Source of the DNA: Planctomycetes bacterium UBA1662
GTDB taxonomy: Bacteria > Planctomycetota > UBA8108
Direction: 5' to 3'
DNA length: 28,422 bases
NCBI GenBank assembly: GCA_002320775.1
Contig: DCKY01000029.1
Coordinates: 1-28,422 of the forward strand
Part shown: positions 1-6,538 of the stretch, piece by piece
How positions within the stretch are numbered: the first letter of the stretch is position 1
How the letters are laid out: every line of letters starts with the position of its first letter
Notes under the pieces: generated by a model
The model's database searches: none
Told to the model about the DNA's origin: nothing
Seen by the model: the letters and a program-made list of their open reading frames with translations, nothing else
Program-made: the position numbers and the translations under genes

Positions 1-267
1 CTCGTTCAGCGCACGGGTAAGGTAGTGACCGGAATGATCGTTGAAGAGACGGACAAGCAGGTCAAGGTGATCGTCAACCCTCTCGCCAAGGCGGCGCCGG
101 CGGTTGTCGACAAGGCTTCGATCGTAGCCCGTAGAAAGCTTCCGAATTCTCTTATGCCCGAGGGGTTGCTCAACAGGCTCTCCCAGGAGGAGGTGCTCGA
201 CCTGATCGCTTATGTGCTTTCCGGCGGGGACATGAAGAGCAAGCTCTTCAAGGCGCATAAGCACTGA
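1..267 (+). CDS. C-terminal fragment of a PVC-type heme-binding (cytochrome c-like) protein
   Basis: The frame is open from base 1 and stops with TGA at 265-267, so the gene begins outside the window. The 88 visible residues resemble the C-terminal end of the large planctomycete/verrucomicrobial heme-binding proteins (TIGR02603 type). The chain reads TGMIVEETDKQV, then a short charged stretch, then SLMPEGLLNRLSQEEVLDLI followed by AYVLSGGD. In that family the stretch lies at the end of the C-terminal cytochrome c domain, where the Met of the MPEGL segment could be the axial heme ligand. The CxxCH site itself would lie upstream and is not visible. The internal ATG at 34 is not a real start, because the similarity continues through the window edge. 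Family assignment rests on remembered sequence style only; the fragment is too short to exclude another c-type cytochrome. Confidence 0.6.
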   Translation, partial: LVQRTGKVVTGMIVEETDKQVKVIVNPLAKAAPAVVDKASIVARRKLPNSLMPEGLLNRLSQEEVLDLIAYVLSGGDMKSKLFKAHKH

Positions 268-361
268 AGAGCGGGCTGAAGGCTCTGCTGCTAACCGATG
301 TTGCCTCGACGCTGGCCAGCCCTTAGTCTTGCTGCTGGGTCTGAAAGAGGTAAACGGGACG

Positions 362-1426
362 GTGATTCGTAGATATTCGGTACTTACAGTTATCTTTCTG
401 CACTTGGCGTTCTTCTGCGGCGCGCCGGGGACGGCGTATGCCTTCATTCTTGGCGATTCCAACGGCGATAACCTGCTGAACCTTGCCGACCCGGTCTATC
501 TACTCAATCACCTCTACCGGGGGGGGACTGCGCCGCCTCCCGGGACGCGGCCGGATGCCGATTGTAATGGAACGGTGTCTTTATCGGATGCGATCGCCTT
601 GATCGATTACTTCTTCATGGATGGAGAGGCTCCAGGAGCTTTTTGTTCCTGGGAAATACCAGCAGGGTTGATTCCCCAGGGGCTGAACGAGCAGGGTTTC
701 GAGGAGTTTGTGCACGCGGATACGGGAATTCTTCTCGTTCTTCTGCCCGGTGGTGATTTCCTCATGGGAACTCCTGAGGGCGAGGAGGGCCGCTGGTACG
801 ATGAAGGGCCACTCCACACAGCGAGCTTAAGCGCTTTCCTGGTGGGTAAATATGAGGTGACACAAGCCGAGTGGGAGGGTGTCCTGGGTACCAATCCGTC
901 CTTTTTCCAGGGAGAGGCTCTTCCCGACGGGGTGGATTCCGCAAATCTTCCCGTTGAACAGGTCTCCTGGGCCGATGTCGTCGAATTTACGGCTCTGAGC
1001 GGTCTTTCGCTTCCAAGCGAGGCTCAGTGGGAATATGCCTGCAGAGGCGGCAGCGGTGCTGCTTTTGCCGGCAATGGTGTACTTGCTGACATGGGTTGGT
1101 ATATCGAAAACAGTGGAGGAAGGCCCCATACGGTCGGAACCAGGCTTCCCAACGCCTTTGGTTTGTTTGATCTGCATGGGAATCTCTACGAATGGTGCAG
1201 CGATGTCTACAATGAGGGCTTTTATTCTACCGGTGCGGCCGCAGAGCTCGATCCGGCCTTCCGAGGTGAAGGCGAATACCGTGTGGTTCGCGGCGGTGGG
1301 TGGTTTTACGAGCCGGCCAGCTGCCGTTCAGGCAACCGATACGCAATCAGCTCGCGTGTCAACGGCAACAGGCGATTAGGTCTAAGAGTCGTAATCAGCC
1401 TTCAGGAGCCTGTTAACGGTCTTTAA
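362..1426 (+). CDS. Secreted dockerin-like + FGE/SUMF1-like domain protein
   Basis: The protein has 354 residues if read from GTG 362, which has AGAGG about 12 bases upstream and gives a clean signal peptide (residues 1-27, ending AYA). A TTG at 329 is possible but adds 11 residues before the signal. Residues 28-95 hold two dockerin/EF-hand-like motifs (GDSNGDNLLNLAD and DADCNGTVSLSD), each followed by a hydrophobic helix. Residues from about 120 to 350 form a formylglycine-generating-enzyme-type sulfatase-modifying domain: FLMGTPEGEE, GKYEVTQAEW, LPSEAQWEYACRGG, FGLFDLHGNLYEWCSD and VVRGGGWFYEPASCR. True aerobic FGE has two active-site cysteines five residues apart. Here only the second is kept (C321) and the first position is Tyr (Y316), so formylglycine formation is doubtful. 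The fold is also used by other enzymes and binding proteins. The dockerin-like part suggests attachment or protein-protein contact outside the cytoplasm. Substrate unknown. Confidence 0.85.
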   Translation: MIRRYSVLTVIFLHLAFFCGAPGTAYAFILGDSNGDNLLNLADPVYLLNHLYRGGTAPPPGTRPDADCNGTVSLSDAIALIDYFFMDGEAPGAFCSWEIPAGLIPQGLNEQGFEEFVHADTGILLVLLPGGDFLMGTPEGEEGRWYDEGPLHTASLSAFLVGKYEVTQAEWEGVLGTNPSFFQGEALPDGVDSANLPVEQVSWADVVEFTALSGLSLPSEAQWEYACRGGSGAAFAGNGVLADMGWYIENSGGRPHTVGTRLPNAFGLFDLHGNLYEWCSDVYNEGFYSTGAAAELDPAFRGEGEYRVVRGGGWFYEPASCRSGNRYAISSRVNGNRRLGLRVVISLQEPVNGL

Positions 1427-2289
1427 AGCAGATCTGGTAGAGGCTTGAGAACAGCTCTTAAAGTCCGATGCCGATGAAAATGGCAGAATCTGTTTCCGGC
1501 CTGATGGTTAAAAAGTTTTTTAAGATCTTTTTTTGAACCTCCGGAAGAAGATTTATCGGGTTTGTGTTTTGCCGCGTTTCATTAAAGTACCGATAATTTC
1601 AGGTGTCGCGCACGAACCTGGCCCGGGTAAATGCAAGGGCGTATGAAATAGCGACGGTCTATTCTGGTACCTGGTGACCTGTCTAAATCCATGGTGATTC
1701 TTCCCGCCGATGGAGTGAAAAGCCTGATTTTATCAGCTACTTCAGTTGGTGGGCTCCTGGCTGGGGGCTGGAGGGCCCCGGCTGGTCGCTAAGGACTCAC
1801 ATTCGAATTCCACAGGCTCCTCAGCTCGGCCAGGTGACCCGGCTCCGAAGGTGTCTATTTTCCATTCGGCAGGATTTTCCAGCGAATCTTACGGGTTTAC
1901 CGGTCGGTAGGTATATCGGAACTGCGCAACGGGTTGGACCGGCAAAAAACACTCTTGAACGCAGTCCTTTAGACCTTTAGCATTCGCTCAACTGGTTCAG
2001 CCGCACGAAGAAGTGAAGAACGCGCGGCGCCTGCAGTTGTCATCGAGACCGGCCTGGGCAGTCTCCTCAAGGGCAGCGGGTGTAACCAGTCGCTTAGTTA
2101 GTTTCAGCGTATAGCAAAGGGCTTGCGCGATCTGGACGGGTATCCGGATCAATTCGAAGCCAGGGTCACTGGGCCCCGGGGAAGAGCTGTTCCGGAATCA
2201 GTAGTGAGTTTCATGTTCAGATTGGTCCGCAAGGGGCTTCCATTGGGGAAGCTTCGGCGGCAGGCAAGTTTTTTTCTATGGAGGATATG
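1427..2289 (+). other. 863-base stretch without a convincing gene
   Basis: I see no ORF here with good codon use, domain similarity or RBS, on either strand. Base composition is mixed and more AT-rich in parts than the flanking genes. An AT-rich hairpin-like run at about 1510-1533 (A-tract, T-tract, AAGATC, T-tract) lies about 90 bases after the FGE-like gene and could help end its transcript, but it has no GC stem. Small inverted repeats occur at 1724-1736 (CTGAT, TTT, ATCAG) and 1764-1779 (GGGGC, six bases, GCCCC). No tRNA or rRNA was recognised. The stretch may hold a long leader or regulatory region for the small membrane-protein pair that follows, an unrecognised small RNA, or decayed sequence. 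Confidence 0.5.
2280..2284 (+). promoter_or_regulatory. Ribosome binding site deciding the start at 2290
   Basis: GGAGG lies five bases before the ATG at 2290. In-frame ATGs at 2278 and 2287 are poorer choices: the first overlaps this site and the second is only two bases from it. Starting at 2290 also makes the protein align without gaps to its downstream paralogue over the first 28 residues. Confidence 0.65.
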
Positions 2290-2532
2290 ATGGGTGACAT
2301 CATCAGTACGGTAAAGAAGTCGGTCGCTGGACTGACAGGCGTTGCGGTTTGTTTGCTTGCTCTTGGCGTGGTCATGGGAGTTCTCATGGGTGCCGACAAG
2401 GGAGCGTTTTATGGTGATGTAGTTGGCAATATTACCAACATGATCAAAAGTCTCGGTGGCATGGGCCTCACTGGCCTGATCACCGCCTGTATCGTTCTGG
2501 GGCTGCTGAAGAGCGCCGGCGACAACTCCTGA
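2290..2532 (+). CDS. Small two-helix membrane protein, first of a tandem paralogous pair
   Basis: This is an 80-residue protein that I do not recognise. It has a short amphipathic N-terminus (MGDIISTVKKSV), a first hydrophobic helix around residues 15-33 containing LLALGVV, a soluble connector with GAFYGDVVGNIT, and a second hydrophobic helix around residues 54-73 containing GLTGL. It ends with a short polar tail. The neighbour at 2697-2936 has the same layout and shares LLALGVV, GAFYGDVV, NIT and GLTGL. The two genes even keep an identical 17-base run, GCGTTTTATGGTGATGT, so they arose by duplication. The size and two-helix hairpin resemble, in outline only, VirB2/TrbC-type pilins, phage holins or small coat proteins, but no gene for secretion, lysis or phage functions lies nearby. 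There is no Sec-type cleavage site. Function unknown; inner-membrane location inferred. Confidence 0.75.
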   Translation: MGDIISTVKKSVAGLTGVAVCLLALGVVMGVLMGADKGAFYGDVVGNITNMIKSLGGMGLTGLITACIVLGLLKSAGDNS

Positions 2533-2542
2533 ATGCCAGGAG
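2526..2542 (+). other. Hairpin overlapping the stop codon of the first small membrane gene
   Basis: CTCCTG (2526-2531), a five-base loop AATGC and CAGGAG (2537-2542) form a perfect six-pair stem that includes the TGA stop. No T-tract follows, so it is not a classical terminator. It could be an mRNA processing or stability element that gives different amounts of the two paralogues. A second small inverted repeat (TCAGCG, AG, CGCTGA) sits at 2638-2651 in the same 164-base spacer. Confidence 0.3.
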
Positions 2543-2696
2543 AGTAGTAAAGTACGTTTCTGAATTTGTTTTTGTGGCCGGCGGAGGCCTTGAGTTTCTA
2601 CCGGCGTAGTCTGGTTCATTAAGATCCGGAAAAGATTTCAGCGAGCGCTGAGGATCGGACCTGGATCGGGAAACCGTTTTTTGAAGGAGAGGGATC

Positions 2697-2936
2697 ATGG
2701 ATAACGTCCTTGGAACCCTTAAAGGTTTGATTCGTGATGTGACGGAGGTAGGAGTCTACCTTCTCGCTCTTGGAGTCGTTGCTGGTGTGCTGTTTGGACC
2801 TGGAGCCGACGGCGGCGGTGGCGCGTTTTATGGTGATGTCGTCAAGAATATCACCGGCTTGGTGAGCACCCTCGGTAGCCAGGGCCTTACGGGCCTGCTC
2901 TCGCTGGCGGTGATCCTCTACCTGTTCAAGCGCTAA
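2697..2936 (+). CDS. Small two-helix membrane protein, second of a tandem paralogous pair
   Basis: This 79-residue protein starts at an ATG preceded by a strong AAGGAGAGG site. Its layout matches the gene at 2290: N-terminal amphipathic segment (MDNVLGTLKGLIRDV), first helix with YLLALGVVAGVLFG, connector, second helix with GLTGLLSLAVILYLF, and a short basic end (KR). The connector is the most conserved part: GAFYGDVV followed by one variable residue and NIT. This copy carries extra glycines before the motif (GADGGGG), and its tail is shorter than in the first copy. Each copy has its own RBS and they are separated by 164 bases, so both are meant to be translated. A strong terminator follows 34 bases after the stop, so the pair forms its own transcription unit. 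Function unknown. Confidence 0.78.
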   Translation: MDNVLGTLKGLIRDVTEVGVYLLALGVVAGVLFGPGADGGGGAFYGDVVKNITGLVSTLGSQGLTGLLSLAVILYLFKR

Positions 2937-2970
2937 GCTGAACAGCGTAGAAACACTACGCGAATCAGAA

Positions 2971-3007
2971 GCCGGGCGTGCCTTTCGAGGCGCGCCCGGC
3001 TTTTTTT
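2971..3007 (+). terminator. Strong intrinsic terminator after the small membrane-protein pair
   Basis: GCCGGGCG (2971-2978) pairs perfectly with CGCCCGGC (2993-3000). Inside it TGCC pairs with GGCG (one T-G wobble) around a six-base loop, TTTCGA, for a stem of about 12 pairs. Seven T residues follow immediately (3001-3007). This is the clearest intrinsic terminator in the window and separates the membrane-protein pair from the sulfatase gene. Confidence 0.92.
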
Positions 3008-3131
3008 GATGCCCTCTCGCGTGAGCTCAAGCCCACCCCAGGGCTATTGGCTGATTGTGCTGCCGGCGAGTCTCCGTATACTGTCCGGTTCCTGTTCTTA
3101 TCAGAACCACAACCGCCCATCGGGAGGGGTC

Positions 3132-5189
3132 ATGAGATTCACCATCGCGTTGTTCATCGCGCTTTCCTGTATCGGGTCGGCCCGGGCCGCCGGGGCTCGT
3201 CCCAATATCGTTCTCATCCTGGTGGATGACATGGGGTATTCCGATATTGGTTGCTACGGCGGGGAGGTTCAGACTCCGAATATCGACGCGCTCGCTGCCG
3301 GGGGACTGCGATTCACACAGTTCTATAATACAGGGCGCTGCTGCCCGACCCGGGCGAGCCTGCTGACCGGCCTCTACCCTCACCAGGCCGGCATGGGTTG
3401 GATGACCACCGACCTCGGACACGATGGCTACCGCGGCGACCTCAACTTGAGCTGCCGTACGATCGCCGAGGTGCTGCGCACGGCGGGATATTCAACCTAC
3501 ATGGCCGGCAAATGGCACGTCACCAAGCACAAGGGGCCCGATGGCCCCAAGCACAACTGGCCGCGCCAGCGCGGTTTCGACCGATTCTTCGGAACGATCT
3601 CGGGCGCCGGCAGCTTCTATACTCCTTCATCCCTGACCCTCGAGAATACCCAGCTGAAGGAATATCCGGAGGACTTCTTCTATTCCGATGCCATCAACGA
3701 CACAACGGTGAAGTACATCGAGGAGCACTCCGAGAAGAGTGCCGACAAGCCGTTTTTCTGTTACGTGGCGCATACCGCACCTCACTGGCCGCTGCACGCC
3801 CTCGATGAGGACATCGACAAGTACCGAAAGCGCTATCTCGGCGGTTGGGATGCTCTGCGCGCCGAGCGCTACGCCCGGATGCTCAGCATGGGCCTGCTCG
3901 ACAAGCGCTGGAAGCTGACCAACCGGGATCGGGCCGCCATGGCCTGGAAGGATGTTCCGGCCGAGCGGAAGGCTGACATGGCTCTGCGCATGGCGATCTA
4001 CGCCGCCCAGATCGATCGCGTCGACCAGGGCATCGGGCGGATCACCCAGGCGCTCAGGCGAACCGGCCAGCTCGAGAATACGATCATCTTCTTCCTGGCC
4101 GACAACGGAGGCTGCGCCGAGGGCGGCATCTGGGGATTTGAGCGTAAGAAGAACGCCGTGCTCGGCAAGGACAGCTCCTTCGCCAGCTACGGACTCTCCT
4201 GGGCGAACGCATCGAACACGCCGTTTCGAGAGTACAAGCACTGGGTTCACGAGGGAGGCATCTCGACTCCGCTGGTGGTCCATTGGCCAGCGGGCATCAA
4301 GGCTCGAGGGGAGCTTCGCTCCCAGCCCGGGCATCTCATCGATATCATGGCCACCTGCGTCGGCGTCTCCGGGGCGAAGTATCCGAAGGAACACAAAGGC
4401 AGACGAATCAAGCCGCTCGAGGGCCAGAGCCTGTTCCCGTCGCCGGCTGAAAGGAAGGCGTCTGGTGAGCGGGCCATCTTCTGGGAGCACGAGGCGAACC
4501 GCGCCGTGCGCCTGGGCGACTGGAAGCTGGTCGCCAAGGGGCGTGATTCACCCTGGGAGCTCTACAACATTGCCGAGGATCGCACCGAGCTGCGCGATCT
4601 CACCGCCGCGAAACCCGAGCTGGCCGCCAGGCTCGCGGCCCGGTGGCAGGCCTACGCCGAGCGCGCCGATGTGTTGCCGATCTACCCCAGGGGTACAGGC
4701 AAGCCGAAGAGCTTCAGCAAGAAGACCGTCTTTGACTTGAAGGCGGGCGCGTCGCTCCAGGGCGCCGCCTCGCCGAACGTCAAGGGCAAGCGTCTCCAGG
4801 TCAACGCCAGCCTCGCCGCCGGCCACGGTGACGGGGTGCTCCTGGGCCATGGCGGAGTCACCGATGGCTACGCTCTCTTTATCAAGGGAGGCAGGCTCGC
4901 CCTGGCCGTTCGCCGCAACGGCAGGCTGCAGACCATCATGGCGGCGGGAAAGCTGTCGGAGGGAGCGGTGGCGGTCGAGGCGGTGCTTGCGAAGAACGGC
5001 AAGGTAACCCTCAAGCAGGGCGGCAAGGTCATCGCCGAGGGCAGGACCGGCGGCTCGATGAGACGGGTGCCTCTGGAGGGACTTCACGCAGGCAATGATG
5101 GAGACGCCGCGGTGGGCGACTACAAGGCTCCGAGCGCGTTTAACGGCACGATCGAGAAGCTGACGCTTCGCCTGGGAAAGGCCCGCTGA
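3132..5189 (+). CDS. Secreted arylsulfatase-type sulfatase with C-terminal LamG-like domain
   Basis: The protein has 685 residues from ATG 3132, which has GGGAGGGG just upstream and starts a Sec signal peptide (residues 1 to about 20). The frame is open further upstream, but that part overlaps the terminator and has no similarity. It is a formylglycine-dependent hydrolase of sulfate esters acting in the periplasm or outside. Metal-site aspartates are D32-D33 (LVDDMGYSD). The maturation motif is C70-C-P-T-R74, a canonical CxPxR with C70 as the formylglycine residue. Other active-site segments are GKWHVTK, HTAPHWPLH, LADNGG and KHWVHEGGISTP. Residues from about 530 to the end form a separate beta-rich part (FDLKAGASLQGAAS, AGHGDGVLLGHGG, FNGTIEKL) that resembles LamG/concanavalin-type modules. 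The stop overlaps the start of the threonine synthase gene by one base (TGATG). Substrate unknown. Confidence 0.93.
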   Translation: MRFTIALFIALSCIGSARAAGARPNIVLILVDDMGYSDIGCYGGEVQTPNIDALAAGGLRFTQFYNTGRCCPTRASLLTGLYPHQAGMGWMTTDLGHDGYRGDLNLSCRTIAEVLRTAGYSTYMAGKWHVTKHKGPDGPKHNWPRQRGFDRFFGTISGAGSFYTPSSLTLENTQLKEYPEDFFYSDAINDTTVKYIEEHSEKSADKPFFCYVAHTAPHWPLHALDEDIDKYRKRYLGGWDALRAERYARMLSMGLLDKRWKLTNRDRAAMAWKDVPAERKADMALRMAIYAAQIDRVDQGIGRITQALRRTGQLENTIIFFLADNGGCAEGGIWGFERKKNAVLGKDSSFASYGLSWANASNTPFREYKHWVHEGGISTPLVVHWPAGIKARGELRSQPGHLIDIMATCVGVSGAKYPKEHKGRRIKPLEGQSLFPSPAERKASGERAIFWEHEANRAVRLGDWKLVAKGRDSPWELYNIAEDRTELRDLTAAKPELAARLAARWQAYAERADVLPIYPRGTGKPKSFSKKTVFDLKAGASLQGAASPNVKGKRLQVNASLAAGHGDGVLLGHGGVTDGYALFIKGGRLALAVRRNGRLQTIMAAGKLSEGAVAVEAVLAKNGKVTLKQGGKVIAEGRTGGSMRRVPLEGLHAGNDGDAAVGDYKAPSAFNGTIEKLTLRLGKAR

Positions 5190-6409
5190 TGCCGCACAAG
5201 ACCTTCGTGACCCACCTCGAATGCAGCTATACCGGCGAGACCTACGAGGCGGACCGGGTTCACGGCCTGTCGCGCGAGGGCAAGCCTCTCCTGGTGCGTT
5301 ACGATCTCGCCGCCCTTGGCGCCGGGCTCGACAGGGAGACCTTGTCGGCGAGGAGCGGCGGCCTCTGGAAGTACCTCGAGCTGCTGCCGGTTCGCTCCGA
5401 AGAGAACATCATCTCACTTGGCGAGGAGCTGACGCCGCTGGTGGACCTGCCCGATTTCCAGGCCGGCCCAGGCCGCCTGATGGTCAAGGATGAGGGCCGC
5501 CTGCCGACGGGCTCCTTCAAGGCCCGGGGGCTTGCCCTGGCGGTTTCGATGGCGAAGGAGCTCGGGATCAAGAGCGTGGCGATGCCGACCAATGGCAATG
5601 CGGGGGCGGCGCTGGCGGCTTATGCCAGCCGTGCCGGGATCGAGTCCTGGGTCTTCTGCCCGGATGACACGCCCGAGATCAACGTCCGTGAGACCGCTCT
5701 GCAGGGGGCGAGGGTCTGGCGGGTGAACGGCCTGATCAACGATTGCGGCCGGCTGGTGGGGGAGGGCTGCGAAGAGATGGGTTGGTTTGATTTTTCCACC
5801 CTGAAGGAACCCTACCGGATCGAGGGCAAGAAGACGATGGGACTCGAGCTCGCTGAGCAGCTCGGCTGGCAGCTTCCCGATGTCATTCTCTATCCGACCG
5901 GCGGCGGCACCGGGCTGATCGGCATGTGGAAGGCCTTCGCCGAGCTGCGAGAGCTGGGTTGGATCGGGGAGAAGCTGCCGAGGATGGTCGCGGTGCAATC
6001 CTCAGGCTGCGCGCCGATGGTGCGCGCCTTCGAGGCGGGGCTCGAGCACGCCGAGCCCTGGGAGGATGCGGCCACCGTCGCCGCCGGGATCCGGGTTCCG
6101 GCGGCGGTAGGAGATTTTCTCATCCTGCGGGCCGTTCGCGAGAGCGGGGGATTCGCGGTGGCGGTCGATGACGAGAGGATTATCGAAGCTCGTGACCGGG
6201 CCGCGGCGGATTCAGGTTTTCTCATGTGTCCGGAGGGGGCTGCGACCCTGGCCGCCTACCTGCAGGAGGTGGAGAGCGGGCGGATTCGGCCCGATGAGTC
6301 AGCCGTCCTCTTCAATTGCGCCACGGGCCTCAAGTATCCGATGCCGTCGGCCGAGGAGCGTCTTGATTGTCGAGCCGCTCTCGATGTTGAGGCCCTTCGC
6401 GGGCGCTGA
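5189..6409 (+). CDS. thrC: Threonine synthase (PLP-dependent)
   Basis: This 406-residue cytoplasmic PLP enzyme of the threonine synthase type would convert O-phosphohomoserine to threonine. The cofactor lysine is K111 in LPTGSFKARG. The substrate-binding segment PTNGNAGAALAAYASRAGI and the glycine-rich phosphate loop PTGGGTGLIGMW are both present. The N-terminus (THLECSYTGETYEADRVHGL) and the segment after it (LVRYDLAAL, GLWKYLELLPV, SLGEELTPLVDLP) fit the class whose N-terminal part opens with a small cysteine-containing module, although only one Cys is kept here. The start ATG at 5189 shares its A with the stop of the sulfatase gene, so translation of the two is probably coupled. No other threonine-pathway gene lies nearby. 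A related enzyme such as cysteate synthase is less likely but not excluded. Confidence 0.85.
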   Translation: MPHKTFVTHLECSYTGETYEADRVHGLSREGKPLLVRYDLAALGAGLDRETLSARSGGLWKYLELLPVRSEENIISLGEELTPLVDLPDFQAGPGRLMVKDEGRLPTGSFKARGLALAVSMAKELGIKSVAMPTNGNAGAALAAYASRAGIESWVFCPDDTPEINVRETALQGARVWRVNGLINDCGRLVGEGCEEMGWFDFSTLKEPYRIEGKKTMGLELAEQLGWQLPDVILYPTGGGTGLIGMWKAFAELRELGWIGEKLPRMVAVQSSGCAPMVRAFEAGLEHAEPWEDAATVAAGIRVPAAVGDFLILRAVRESGGFAVAVDDERIIEARDRAAADSGFLMCPEGAATLAAYLQEVESGRIRPDESAVLFNCATGLKYPMPSAEERLDCRAALDVEALRGR

Positions 6410-6528
6410 GTCCCGATTTTGCGGCATCTTTCGCGCCGCCGTGCTCTTTTCGCCCCGATGGGATTGGGGTGGAGGTCGCAAGGTGGTGCGAGTATCTTGA
6501 ACCCCGCTGAGAATTTCCCCCCAAGACT

Positions 6529-6533
6529 GGAGG
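6529..6533 (+). promoter_or_regulatory. Ribosome binding site of the second sulfatase
   Basis: GGAGG lies five bases before GTG 6539 and eight before TTG 6542. Either would be a good start and gives nearly the same protein with a signal peptide. The frame runs further upstream without an ATG that has a comparable site. Confidence 0.6.
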
Positions 6534-6538
6534 TCCTA

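Noticed and set aside
1795..1825. TTCGAATTC sequence resembling a tRNA T-loop
   Set aside because: No T-stem, anticodon arm or acceptor stem can be built around it.
2149..2619. 156-residue open frame antisense across the first small membrane gene
   Set aside because: Overlaps the paralogue-supported gene on the plus strand and has no motif or RBS.
3006..3131. Upstream extension of the first sulfatase frame
   Set aside because: Overlaps the terminator T-tract and precedes a signal peptide with its own RBS at 3132.
6420..6450. GCGGC / GCCGC inverted repeat after thrC
   Set aside because: Only five pairs with a nine-base loop and a poor T-tract; insufficient for a terminator call.
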